Positions 27,401 to 35,307 of a stretch of DNA of 64,000 nucleotides are shown one piece after another. Below the pieces are notes generated by a model. The model made no database searches. It saw only the letters and a list, made by a program, of their open reading frames with translations, and had not been told where the DNA came from. Within the stretch, counting starts at the first letter, position 1. Every line of letters begins with the position of its first letter. Made by a program: the position numbers and the translations under genes. The DNA is from Clostridium_AD sp036569345 (GTDB taxonomy: Bacteria > Bacillota > Clostridia > Clostridiales > Clostridiaceae): NCBI RefSeq assembly GCF_036569345.1, contig NZ_DATCQT010000018.1, forward strand, positions 58,800-122,799, written 5' to 3'.

Positions 27401-28055
27401 AAAACTTCAAGAATTTTTTTGCCTTTTCACTTTCATTCATCAATGGTTCTAATCTTTCTTCATATGTGCTTAAAATATCTTTTATTCTAATTAAATTCTG
27501 ATCTGTATTATCCAATTTCTTTTCTGATTCTTCTTTTCTACTCTTAAACTTAACAATTCCTGCAGCCTCTTCAAACAATTTTCTTCTTTCTTCAGTTTTA
27601 CCACTCAAAATAGCATCAATCTTGCCTTGACCTATAATTGAATATCCTTCTTTTCCTATACCAGTATCCATAAATAGTTGTTGAACATCTTTTAATCTAC
27701 AGGATGTATTATTTATCAAATATTCACTTTCCCCAGAGCGATATAATCTTCTCGATATCGTTACATTAGAATAATCTATATCCAGTTCGTTATCAGTATT
27801 ATCCAAAGTAAGTGAAACTTGAGCCAGGCCAACTGGTTTCCTAAACTGTGTACCGGCAAATATAACATCCTCCATTTTATCTCCTCTTAGATTCCGTGCA
27901 CTTTGTTCTCCAAGCACCCATCTAACAGCATCAGATATATTACTTTTGCCACTACCATTAGGTCCAACTACTGCTGTAATACCCTTCTTAAATGTTAACT
28001 CTGTTTTATCTGCAAATGATTTAAATCCTCTTATTTCAATAGATTTTAAGAACAT
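24465..28055 (-). CDS. smc: chromosome segregation protein SMC
   Basis: Condensin ATPase of 1196 residues. The N-terminal head carries Walker A GPNGSGKSNI at about 32-41. Long coiled coils run at about 165-500 and 670-1020 around a hinge at about 515-650 (GEIIKVEKNLEIAIEIALG...GGSLTGGS). The C-terminal head has the signature LMSGGEKVLSA and Walker B FCILDEIEAALDD. The ATG has AGGAGAG eight bases upstream. A 32-codon membrane peptide gene lies between it and the radical SAM gene. Confidence 0.97.
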   Translation of the reverse strand: MFLKSIEIRGFKSFADKTELTFKKGITAVVGPNGSGKSNISDAVRWVLGEQSARNLRGDKMEDVIFAGTQFRKPVGLAQVSLTLDNTDNELDIDYSNVTISRRLYRSGESEYLINNTSCRLKDVQQLFMDTGIGKEGYSIIGQGKIDAILSGKTEERRKLFEEAAGIVKFKSRKEESEKKLDNTDQNLIRIKDILSTYEERLEPLMNESEKAKKFLKFFEELKSKEVSIIVDSINKVEEKIKRLNEERDKLKVEVISITNGKNQFKNDTEYWNSEFEKFENKSQEEKQLYYNNKLIHQNSNSEINILNERIENLEKIITKTSNESHLINKNILEFKEKVKESDDSLNIIKNTQIEIVEKIQLKEMKINNIQENIKKESVEAKTFKQEEQVNIDNTTEVTNRLLILNNNIDMSKTRVVALKNTIENFFNLSKTNATTKIMFESQMEKSKDKIVLYENKFNENKKETLRIQNILTLDEKTMKNCNFNINKTEANFNVLTTLEKKHEGYNKSVKNLMQHVNEGKVGNILECCVLGEIIKVEKNLEIAIEIALGASISHIITENEIVAKMLINYLKANNLGRATFLPLNIIKGKKLVLDNETKKSFGFLGIASELIGYNEKFSEVVAFILGRTIICSDMDSALRISKKNNYRFKIVTLTGEVINVGGSLTGGSIYSKTSSVIGRKREIKELAEYLHTLKNELIIYLEKIQKSRTEILRLDEENLHFKGEVQLGNIEVAKIETKINSIEDEADRLKGNIITLDAEKCLEENNVQKGNNEIKEKNIAVEKLILEKSKIQINISNVDFKLKDKLQEIENIKDLINVTKIKKAQIDETINNKRLEIQRLNNETLVYNEKINIFSREIEEAIKNKITSECAIQSANEKVNEIKIILEKTERKLEDNEIQRIKIKEHIKISVEQLDNGSIMLGKIEKEQHKCELACTKVEMEKDTYYNKLNEDFELTYAEALQFEKELKVKNKIEDSDKIKDIDKTKREILILKESISMLGNINVSAIEEYKEVKDKFTFMDSQKDDLVLAKNELLTVISEMTEKMKKIFAENFVVLRQNFNETFVELFKGGSADLILTEGDELTSKIDINVQPPGKKLQNINLMSGGEKVLSAIALLFAILKMKPTPFCILDEIEAALDDANVARYAEFLKRFSDNVQFIIITHRKGTMEVGDVLYGVTMEEKGVSKIVSVDFNK

Positions 28056-28071
28056 TGAAACACTCTCCTAT

Positions 28072-28170
28072 TTAACTAAATAACATTGGTAATACAAAAC
28101 TTAAAGTGAAAATTACAATAATACCATAAATCAATATCTTCGTATATTTATCTCTTTTTTTTCTATTCAT
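28072..28170 (-). CDS. 32-residue single-pass membrane peptide
   Basis: A short frame with a basic N-terminus (MNRKKRDKYTK) and one hydrophobic segment (ILIYGIIVIFTLSFVLPMLF), with the stop directly after it. GAGGTGAAGT precedes the ATG, and the gene ends 17 bases before smc, so it is well placed for translation with it. It is reminiscent of DUF4044-type micropeptides, from memory and unverified. Function unknown. Confidence 0.75.
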   Translation of the reverse strand: MNRKKRDKYTKILIYGIIVIFTLSFVLPMLFS

Positions 28171-28318
28171 ACTTCACCTCATATTTTTATTTTCATAATT
28201 TTTTTTAATATAAAAAAGTATATATTACGATAATTTAGTTTAATGTAATATATACTATATTAACGTTCTAAGGATAGAAATTATATATCTACTTTTAAAC
28301 CCTATTCTATATAATAGA

Positions 28319-29410
28319 TTAAAATCCTTTTTTATACTTTTCTGATACATATTCATATATGGTCATGATAATACATTTCTCTTCTATACATATACTAACA
28401 CTTCCACGAATAATGGTAATATCTTGACATACCTCTATTGAGATTGGCTTTATTTGTTTTTTCATGTCATTAAAAAAGCTTTTACCATTTGCATAAAGTT
28501 TTGAGATATCTTTTGGGTTTATTTTCACTATAACTTTATTAGCAAAAGAAGGTTCCTTTAAATTATTTGTGATAACCTCATGTAATAAATCATTATATAT
28601 ACTACCCTCAACGAGTTCCCTAAATGCAGGATGAAATGGTCCCGCAACAAGATCGTTACCTTCTGATATTTCCTCCGTGGGCTGTAATCCTATCCTGATC
28701 ACATTTATTTGATTTACAATCATCATAATGTAAATAATTTTACTTATATTCACTGCTTCACTTAATGAATAGGGTTTGAATTTTTGCTCTTTATACATTT
28801 TTTCCATTTGTGTATCTTTAATTACAAGAGCTGGATATATTCGACAAATATCAGGTTTAAGAGCAATAGACCTTTTAGATGTCTCAATATCCTTATCTAT
28901 ATTGTCACCAGGGAGACCTATCATTATTTGATGCCCTAAGGTAAAACCATACTTCTTTATAAGTATGGAAGCAGACTCTACATCACGTGCTGTATGCCCT
29001 CTTCCAGATTTCAATAATACCTGTGCATCCATTGATTGTACTCCAAGTTCTATAATATCTACAGAGTATTTTTTCAGATTGCTTAACACACTATCGTTTA
29101 TATAATCTGGTCTTGTAGATAATCTAATGAACTTTATTTTATTATTGTCTTTAAATTTCTTTGCAACTGTAAGAAGTTCAATCTGTTTTTCTGTTTTTAT
29201 AGCTGTGAAGGTTCCTCCAAAAAATGATACTTCAATAATAGCATCATCTTGATTTATTGTTTTAAGATATTCATTTACTGTTCGCTCAACATACATGGCA
29301 TCAACTTTTGACTTTGTACCAGTTATGCTATTTTGATTACAGAATACACACTCATGTGGGCAACCTTCATGTGGAACGAATATAGGAATAATGTAATGCA
29401 AATTACTCAT
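28319..29410 (-). CDS. Elp3-like radical SAM protein of unknown role
   Basis: Radical SAM enzyme of 363 residues. The iron-sulfur motif is in HEGCPHECVFCNQ (C-x3-C-x2-C) near the N-terminus, followed by SFFGGTFTAI and a TIM-barrel core with QSMD and HQIMIGLPGD. The C-terminal third resembles the Elp3/YhcC group. The substrate is not known to me. I start at the ATG at 29410, seven bases after AGGAGG; the longer frame is rnc coding sequence. It overlaps rnc by eight bases, so it should be translated by coupling. Confidence 0.88.
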   Translation of the reverse strand: MSNLHYIIPIFVPHEGCPHECVFCNQNSITGTKSKVDAMYVERTVNEYLKTINQDDAIIEVSFFGGTFTAIKTEKQIELLTVAKKFKDNNKIKFIRLSTRPDYINDSVLSNLKKYSVDIIELGVQSMDAQVLLKSGRGHTARDVESASILIKKYGFTLGHQIMIGLPGDNIDKDIETSKRSIALKPDICRIYPALVIKDTQMEKMYKEQKFKPYSLSEAVNISKIIYIMMIVNQINVIRIGLQPTEEISEGNDLVAGPFHPAFRELVEGSIYNDLLHEVITNNLKEPSFANKVIVKINPKDISKLYANGKSFFNDMKKQIKPISIEVCQDITIIRGSVSICIEEKCIIMTIYEYVSEKYKKGF

Positions 29411-30122
29411 GCATAACCTCCTGGTTATGAATAACCTCCTGATTATCCATAACTTCTTTGGCTGCATTTTGTTCTGCTTCTTTTTTACTAAATCCTTGCC
29501 CTGATCCTTTTATACAATCATTTATTAATAAATCAACAAAAAATTTTCTTTTATGTGGTGGCCCTTCAAATTTTACAAGCTCATAGTTAATATTGACTTG
29601 TCCATTTTGCTGAAATATTTCCTGAAGTTTTGTTTTATAATCCAAAACTATCTCATTACTAATTGCTTTCTCTATAATTGCTTTAAAGTTATTAAGTATA
29701 AATAACTTAGAGTATTCTATTCCTTTATCTAAATATATAGCCGCAATTATGGCTTCAACACAATCAGCCAATATTGAAACTCTATTTCTACCACCAGTTA
29801 TTTCTTCACCCTTGCTCATATTCATATATATTCCGAGTTTCCAACCAATTGCAATTTCACAAAGTGAATTTTCACAAACAATTAGTGACCTAATTTTAGT
29901 TAGATATCCTTCAGGCTTTTCTGTAAAACGCAGGTATAAGTATTCAGATATTACAAGTTGTAATACTGAATCACCTAAGAACTCAAGTCTTTCATTGAAC
30001 TCAACTTTCTTTTTCTGATTTGCATAGGAGCTATGGGTTATAGCAGTTTTTAATAGCTCTTTCTTACTAAAATCCAATTCCAGTTCCTTTTCAAGATCCT
30101 GTAATTTTATATTGCTTTTCAT
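29403..30122 (-). CDS. rnc: ribonuclease III
   Basis: Double-strand RNA endonuclease for rRNA maturation. The catalytic signature NERLEFLGDSVLQL lies at about residues 43-56, with the second acidic cluster in DCVEAIIAAIYLD, and a C-terminal dsRNA-binding domain ends with KKEAEQNAAKEVM. I start at the ATG at 30122, since AAGGAG is eight bases upstream and only two before the ATG at 30128. The last 13 residues contain a repeated NQEV(I/M)H from an 18-bp duplication that doubles the Shine-Dalgarno site of the next gene. Confidence 0.96.
   Translation of the reverse strand: MKSNIKLQDLEKELELDFSKKELLKTAITHSSYANQKKKVEFNERLEFLGDSVLQLVISEYLYLRFTEKPEGYLTKIRSLIVCENSLCEIAIGWKLGIYMNMSKGEEITGGRNRVSILADCVEAIIAAIYLDKGIEYSKLFILNNFKAIIEKAISNEIVLDYKTKLQEIFQQNGQVNINYELVKFEGPPHKRKFFVDLLINDCIKGSGQGFSKKEAEQNAAKEVMDNQEVIHNQEVMHE
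29411..29446. repeat. 18-bp tandem repeat doubling a Shine-Dalgarno site at the rnc 3' end
   Basis: Units at 29411-29428 and 29429-29446 differ at two positions. On the minus strand each contains CAGGAGGTTAT; only the distal copy is spaced correctly for the radical SAM gene ATG at 29410. A further worn copy may extend to about 29464. Confidence 0.8.
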
Positions 30123-30282
30123 AATCATTACTCCTTTTCGGAAGTTTATTCAATATTTTTTATCTTCATTTTTAAAATTCTTCAAGTTTATTATTCAATT
30201 TACTTTTGCATCACAAATAAAATAACGTATGTATTTATTATTTTTTAAATATACTTTAATAGTAAATTCAAAAATAAGCTTG

Positions 30283-30314
30283 AAAAAAGCTAAAGGCCCG
30301 CATAATTGCGGAGC
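30283..30314 (-). terminator. terminator after acpP
   Basis: On the minus strand GGCTCCGCA-ATTA-TGCGGGCC (one bulge) followed by TTTAGCTTTTTTC. It lies six bases after the acpP stop. Confidence 0.82.
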
Positions 30315-30320
30315 CATATG

Positions 30321-30551
30321 TTATTCTTCGGAGTGGACTTTAATATACTCTACTATATCGGAAACAGTCACAATCTTTTCAACATCTTCATCAGGAATTT
30401 CTATATCGTATTGTTCTTCAAGTGCCATGATTAACTCTACAATATCAAGAGAATCGGCTCCTAAATCATTCATAAAAGATGATTCCATTTTTATCTCTTC
30501 TTCGTCTATACTTAACTGTGATGCGATGCACGCTCTAATTTTTTCAAACAT
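30321..30551 (-). CDS. acpP: acyl carrier protein
   Basis: Carrier of growing acyl chains in type II fatty acid synthesis. The 4'-phosphopantetheine serine is S34 in DLGADSLDIVELIM. It is 76 residues, acidic and helical. The ATG has AAGGAGGTGAAAAGATATT upstream. The order plsX-acpP-rnc is shared with many Gram-positives; PlsX uses acyl-ACP as substrate. Confidence 0.97.
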   Translation of the reverse strand: MFEKIRACIASQLSIDEEEIKMESSFMNDLGADSLDIVELIMALEEQYDIEIPDEDVEKIVTVSDIVEYIKVHSEE

Positions 30552-30731
30552 AATATCTTTTCACCTCCTTAACTTTCTATAAAATTTATACCAATAATTA
30601 TTTGTTATATTTATAAACTATACAATATATTATATAATTTTAATAGGTTTTTATTAACTAATCAACGATTAATCTTCATATTTTATTTTAACATTGAACT
30701 TCATGATATTAAAAAGCTACTAGTGTCAATA

Positions 30732-31754
30732 TTATAAATTATTATTTATGTTTTTTTCCTTCTCTGATAGTTTTTCAATTTCCAATTTTAATTTATTTAC
30801 AACATCATTATCATAAAATATTTTAGCTTGTTTAATTGCATTTTTAAAAGCTTTACCATCTGAGCTTCCATGAGCTTTAATACAAATTCCATTCACTCCT
30901 AGGAAAGCAGCTCCTCCGTATTCTTTATAATCAAAATCCTTCTTAAACTTTTTAAAAACTGGTTTTAATAATATTCCCCCAAGCTTAGTTCTTACTGATC
31001 CCATTATACCCGTTTTTAATATATCAAATATATTAGCAACTGTACCTTCATATAATTTCAAAATTACATTCCCTGTGAAACCATCACAAACTAAAACATT
31101 AACGTCACCCGTAGGAATTTCTCTAGCTTCCACATTACCTACAAAATTTAAATTTGCTTCCTTTAGCAATTTATGAGCTGATTTTGAAAGTTCATTACCT
31201 TTTTCTTCTTCAGTTCCTATGTTTACAAGACCCACCGATGGATTAGATATTTTTAGAATATTTTCAAAATATGTTTTCCCCATAAGTCCAAATTGCACTA
31301 AATAATGAGGTTTGCATTCTGCATTTGCTCCACAGTCAATTATCATAAATGGCCTTTTACTACCTGGCATTACTGGTGCTAGCGCTGGTCTATCTATGCC
31401 TTTTATTCTTCCTATTATAAGCGTACATCCTGCTAAAAAAGCTCCAGTACTTCCAGCTGAAATAATAGCATCTGCATCTCCATTTTTCACAAGATTTAAT
31501 GCTTTTACTAAACTTGAATCCTTTTTTCGCTTAATAGCCATTACTGGATGCTCATTTGTACTTATAATTTCTCGAGCATCAACAATCTTTATTTTTTTAC
31601 AATCATAAGTATACTTTTTTAGTTCTTCTACAATTTCTTCTTCATGACCAGTTATTACTATATCTATACCATATTCTTTTATTGCTGCAACACAACCTTC
31701 AACCACAGCATTTGGAGAAAAATCGCCACCCATTCCATCCACAACTACTACCAT
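30732..31754 (-). CDS. plsX: phosphate acyltransferase PlsX
   Basis: Makes acyl-phosphate from acyl-ACP for PlsY, the first step of phospholipid synthesis in Gram-positives. The N-terminal VVVVDGMGGDFSPNAVVEG and the later AIISAGSTGAFLAG, DCGANAECKP and CDGFTGNVILK segments are family hallmarks. It is 340 residues. The ATG has GAGGGTTTATA upstream. A strong terminator upstream (31896-31929) separates it from rpmF, so it may have its own promoter, which I cannot define well. Confidence 0.96.
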   Translation of the reverse strand: MVVVVDGMGGDFSPNAVVEGCVAAIKEYGIDIVITGHEEEIVEELKKYTYDCKKIKIVDAREIISTNEHPVMAIKRKKDSSLVKALNLVKNGDADAIISAGSTGAFLAGCTLIIGRIKGIDRPALAPVMPGSKRPFMIIDCGANAECKPHYLVQFGLMGKTYFENILKISNPSVGLVNIGTEEEKGNELSKSAHKLLKEANLNFVGNVEAREIPTGDVNVLVCDGFTGNVILKLYEGTVANIFDILKTGIMGSVRTKLGGILLKPVFKKFKKDFDYKEYGGAAFLGVNGICIKAHGSSDGKAFKNAIKQAKIFYDNDVVNKLKLEIEKLSEKEKNINNNL

Positions 31755-31895
31755 TATAAACCCTCACTTTGAATGTGCCTTATACATATTTAGTAATATT
31801 TATTTGTATAATTATATTATATACTATATTGAATAAATATTTCTAGTATTCATAATACTAAATACAAATATAATTTTTTTTAATTTATTTAAAAA

Positions 31896-31929
31896 AATAA
31901 AAAGAAAGTCTTTCGACTTTCTTTTTATT
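31896..31929 (-). terminator. terminator overlapping the rpmF stop codon
   Basis: A perfect 15-bp stem (aataaaaagaaagtc and its complement) with a four-base loop, followed on the minus strand by TTTTTTTAAA. The rpmF TAA at 31925-31927 is inside the proximal arm. Confidence 0.88.
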
Positions 31930-32110
31930 TTGCTTCCATAACAACTACTTCTCTATTTTTGTAATATCCACAGTTTTTACATACTCTATGAGCAAGCTTC
32001 ATGTCGTGGCACTGAGGGCACTCAACTATTCCTGGTAAACCAAGTTTAAATGTCTGCGCTCTTCGAGAATCTCTTCTACCTTTTGAAAATTTTCTAGCAG
32101 GATTTCCCAT
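31925..32110 (-). CDS. rpmF: 50S ribosomal protein L32
   Basis: Ribosomal protein L32, 61 residues, with a zinc ribbon CPQC...CKNC and the basic N-terminus GNPARKFSKGRRDSRRAQTFKL. It keeps the cysteines, so it is the zinc-dependent form. AAGGAGG precedes the ATG. It follows yceD by about a dozen bases, the near-universal pairing. Confidence 0.97.
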   Translation of the reverse strand: MGNPARKFSKGRRDSRRAQTFKLGLPGIVECPQCHDMKLAHRVCKNCGYYKNREVVVMEAK

Positions 32111-32122
32111 TGTAACACCTCC

Positions 32123-32623
32123 TTAATCAGTTGAAAACAAATTTTTTAATTTTGCCAACCTTGGATCAACATCATCAAATTCACATTTACATGTGCCATG
32201 ATTTAAATTAATTCCACACTGATGGCATAAGCCTTTACAACCTTTATTACAAAGTTTTTTTATAGGCAGAATAGAAATGATATTATTTTCTACAATTTCA
32301 TTTAGATCTAATTTATCATCTTCAATAAAAATAATATCCTCTTCTTCACTCTTTAGAGTTTTCGATAGTCTTTCATTTAATTCAATATGTATTGAATAAG
32401 AAAAGGTCTCAAGACACCTAGAACAAGCAAGTAATAGTTCAGTATCAATACATCCAGTCAAATCTATTTCATCACCATCTGGCTTTAAAATCAAATCTAA
32501 CTTAACCGGCTTAGAAAACCCTATAAATTCATTATCATAGAAAAACTTTTCTTTTTCTAAATCTAACTGAATTTTCTTTCTTGTTTTTTTATTACTAAAT
32601 AATTCTGAAATATCTATTAACAT
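32123..32623 (-). CDS. yceD: YceD/DUF177 family protein
   Basis: DUF177 protein of 166 residues, linked to 23S rRNA accumulation and large-subunit assembly in bacteria and plastids. The CSRC pair near residue 90 and the C-terminal CNKGCKGLCHQCG...CKCEF cluster look like a zinc site. I start at the ATG at 32623, with GAGTGG about six bases upstream; a GTG at 32632 is in frame but overlaps that site. It is preceded by a promoter and a structured leader of about 130 bases. Confidence 0.9.
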   Translation of the reverse strand: MLIDISELFSNKKTRKKIQLDLEKEKFFYDNEFIGFSKPVKLDLILKPDGDEIDLTGCIDTELLLACSRCLETFSYSIHIELNERLSKTLKSEEEDIIFIEDDKLDLNEIVENNIISILPIKKLCNKGCKGLCHQCGINLNHGTCKCEFDDVDPRLAKLKNLFSTD

Positions 32624-32762
32624 ACTATCCACTCTGAATAACTAAATATAATTTAGTTTTTCTCATATAAAGAAAATCTTTATACCTTGTATAAAAAATA
32701 TACAGCTCGAGCAAAGCCTCTGCGTCCCTCCTAACTAAATTGTTTTTTACTTACATCAAACA
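32624..32762 (-). promoter_or_regulatory. structured yceD-rpmF leader with competing pairings
   Basis: From the predicted start at about 32762 the leader holds AATTTAGTT (5' copy), a G/C-richer core AGGAGGGACGCAGAGGCTTT, a GTATA-TTTTT-TATAC hairpin, then AACTAAAT-TAT-ATTTAGTT just before the Shine-Dalgarno site. AACTAAAT can pair either with the 5' copy (nine bases) or with its immediate 3' neighbour. That is the layout of a switch. The ligand and true function are unknown. Confidence 0.45.
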
Positions 32763-32768
32763 CAGTTT

Positions 32769-32797
32769 ATTATATAAACAATACAGTAAAAAGTCAA
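32769..32797 (-). promoter_or_regulatory. promoter of yceD-rpmF
   Basis: Minus strand: -35 TTGACT (32792-32797), 17-bp spacer, consensus -10 TATAAT (32769-32774), immediately downstream of ackA. Confidence 0.85.
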
Positions 32798-32831
32798 GAA
32801 TTATTTATCATAAAAATTAGCATTAATTTTA

Positions 32832-34022
32832 TTATATTAAATTTAATGTATCTCTTGCAATTACTAATTCCTCATTTGTTGGTATAACAAATATTTTAGT
32901 TTTAGAATTATCAATGCTAACTTCTGCTTCTTTTCCGCGAACATTATTCTTTGACTTATCTATAACTGCTCCTAAGAATTCTAATCCAGTACATATCTGT
33001 ACCCTAGTTTCTGGAGAGTTTTCGCCAAGTCCAGCAGTAAATATAATTGCATCTACTCCACCCATTACTGCAGCATAAGAACCTATAAATTTCTTAACTT
33101 TATAGCAAAATATATCAATTGCTAACTGTGCTCTATGGTTCCCATCTTTATGTGCAGCTGTTTCTAAATCTCTGAAGTCACTACTTACTCCTGATATTCC
33201 GAGTACGCCTGATTTCTTATTCATTACATCATTTGTTTCATCAATTGTTAAGTTTAATTCTTTCATTATATATGTTATTATAGCTGGATCAATGCTTCCG
33301 CACCTAGTTCCCATAGCTATTCCTTCAAGTGGGGTGAACCCCATACTTGTTTCTATTGATTTACCATTTTGAATGGCCGCAATACTTGCTCCGTTACCTA
33401 AATGACAAGTAATTAATTTTAAATCTTTTATATCTTTACCCATTAATTCTGCTGCTCTATCTGAAACATATCTGTGAGATGTTCCGTGGAATCCATATTT
33501 TCTAACACCATTGTTAGTGTATAAATCATATGGAAGTGGATATATGTATGCAACTTCTGGCATTGTTTGATGGAATGAAGTATCAAACACTGCTACCATA
33601 GGAGCATTTGGCATCAATTCTTTACAAGCATTTATCCCAATTATATTAGCTGGATTGTGAAGAGGTGCGAGTTTTACAAATTCTTCTAAGCTTTTCATTA
33701 CATCATCATTAATTAAAACTGATTTTGCATATTTTTCTCCACCATGGACTACTCTATGCCCCACAGCATCTATTTCTGATAAATTTTTAATAACACCATG
33801 CTGGGCATCTACAAGTGCTCCAATTACCAATCTAATAGCATCTGTATGGTCTTTCATTGACTCATTAATAATATATTTTTCACCATTAACCTTTTGTGTT
33901 AATATTGATCCTTCCATTCCTATTCTCTCTACTAGTCCAAGTGCTAGGCATTCTTCATTCTCCATATTTATCAGTTGATACTTAAGTGATGAACTTCCAC
34001 AGTTTATAACTAAAACTCTCAT
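32832..34022 (-). CDS. ackA: acetate kinase
   Basis: Makes ATP and acetate from acetyl phosphate, the main substrate-level phosphorylation step in fermentative clostridia. The N-terminal VLVINCGSSSLKYQLI, VGHRVVHGGEKY, FDTSFHQTMP, YGFHGTSHRYVS and TAGLGENSPETR motifs are intact. It is 396 residues. It follows pta by about 50 bases, and the two form a fermentation operon. Only an A/T hairpin follows it. Confidence 0.97.
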   Translation of the reverse strand: MRVLVINCGSSSLKYQLINMENEECLALGLVERIGMEGSILTQKVNGEKYIINESMKDHTDAIRLVIGALVDAQHGVIKNLSEIDAVGHRVVHGGEKYAKSVLINDDVMKSLEEFVKLAPLHNPANIIGINACKELMPNAPMVAVFDTSFHQTMPEVAYIYPLPYDLYTNNGVRKYGFHGTSHRYVSDRAAELMGKDIKDLKLITCHLGNGASIAAIQNGKSIETSMGFTPLEGIAMGTRCGSIDPAIITYIMKELNLTIDETNDVMNKKSGVLGISGVSSDFRDLETAAHKDGNHRAQLAIDIFCYKVKKFIGSYAAVMGGVDAIIFTAGLGENSPETRVQICTGLEFLGAVIDKSKNNVRGKEAEVSIDNSKTKIFVIPTNEELVIARDTLNLI

Positions 34023-34072
34023 TAAATTTGCCTCCCGAGTCGTATATTTTTAAATGTTTGTCATATATAAAA

Positions 34073-35074
34073 TTATTTATTAGCTTGAGATTGCACTGCA
34101 GTTACCGCAACAACATTAACTATATCATCCACGTTGCATCCTCTTGATAAATCATTTATAGGTTTTGCAAATCCTTGGCATATTGGTCCAATAGCCTTTG
34201 CTTTAGCAAATCTTTGCACTAATTTGTATCCAATGTTTCCTGATTGAATATCTGGAAATATTAAGACATTTGCATGTCCAGCTACATTACTGTCTGGTGC
34301 TTTTAGATTTGCTACGCTACTAACAATAGCTGCATCTAACTGAAGTTCCCCATCGATTTGTAAATCCGGTCTAGCATTTCTTGCAATTTCAGTAGCTTTT
34401 ACTACTTTATCTACAAATTCATGTTTTGCACTACCTCTTGTTGAAAAAGATAACATCGCTACCTTTGGTTCAAAATCACATAATGCTTTTGCATTATCGG
34501 CAGTACTGATAGCTATATCTGCGAGTTCTTCTGCATTAGGGTTTATATTAACAGCAGAATCTCCAAATAAAAGTAGTCCGTTTTCTCCATATTCATTGTC
34601 AGGCAATTCCATTATAAAAAAACTTGAAACAATCTTCATTCCTGGTGCAGTTTTAATGATTTGCATTCCAGGTCTAAGTAAATCCCCTGTATAATGTACT
34701 GCTCCTGAGACCATTCCATCGACTTCTCCCATTTTAAGCATCATAGTTGCAAAATACACACAATCTTTAACTGTCTCTTCCGCTTTTTCTATTGTCATTC
34801 CTTTCTTTTTTCTTAGTTCATAAAATTCCTTAGCATAAATCTCAGCTTTTTCAGAAGTTTTTGGGTCTACAATTTCTATTCCTTCAAGATTAACTCCGAA
34901 TTTACCTGCTTTCGCCTTGATTACAGCTACATCTCCTATTAATATTACCTCGGCTAATCCTTTATTCTTGATAATTTCACTTGCTTTAATAGTTCTTTCC
35001 TCTTCACCTTCTGGAAGTACTATTCTTTTTTTATCTGCTTGCGCTTTTCTACATATTTTTTCTATAAATGTCAT
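34073..35074 (-). CDS. pta: phosphate acetyltransferase
   Basis: Converts acetyl-CoA and phosphate to acetyl phosphate, upstream of AckA. It is 333 residues, the short single-domain Gram-positive form. The motifs KRIVLPEGEEERTIKAS, DGMVSGAVHYTGD, ARPDLQIDGELQLDAA and NVLIFPDIQSGNIGYKLVQR are diagnostic. The ATG has GAGGAGACATAAGA upstream. A promoter lies at 35131-35160 and the gene is divergent from tmcAL. Confidence 0.97.
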   Translation of the reverse strand: MTFIEKICRKAQADKKRIVLPEGEEERTIKASEIIKNKGLAEVILIGDVAVIKAKAGKFGVNLEGIEIVDPKTSEKAEIYAKEFYELRKKKGMTIEKAEETVKDCVYFATMMLKMGEVDGMVSGAVHYTGDLLRPGMQIIKTAPGMKIVSSFFIMELPDNEYGENGLLLFGDSAVNINPNAEELADIAISTADNAKALCDFEPKVAMLSFSTRGSAKHEFVDKVVKATEIARNARPDLQIDGELQLDAAIVSSVANLKAPDSNVAGHANVLIFPDIQSGNIGYKLVQRFAKAKAIGPICQGFAKPINDLSRGCNVDDIVNVVAVTAVQSQANK

Positions 35075-35130
35075 TCTTATGTCTCCTCTCAGTTATTATT
35101 AACTTATGACCATTAATAACATACAAATAT

Positions 35131-35160
35131 AATATACACCATTTCTCTTACACATTTCAA
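35131..35160 (-). promoter_or_regulatory. promoter of pta-ackA
   Basis: Minus strand: -35 TTGAAA (35155-35160), 18-bp spacer, -10 TATATT (35131-35136). Confidence 0.65.
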
Positions 35161-35307
35161 CATAAAATGGTAAAATCAATTATATATATCTTTTTAATTT
35201 TCATTATTTTTGCCTTTAAACAAAATATATATACTTTTATTTATTCATTTTCTATTATATAATATAAATAAATATAAGTTTTATATTAGCTTTAATGAGG
35301 TGATTTA

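Noticed and set aside
32690..32740. Possible cyclic-di-GMP-I riboswitch, suggested by GGGACGCA in the yceD leader
   Set aside because: The flanking tetraloop receptor, the CACGCACAGGGCAAACC-type 5' strand and the second helix are absent. The match is limited to a few bases.
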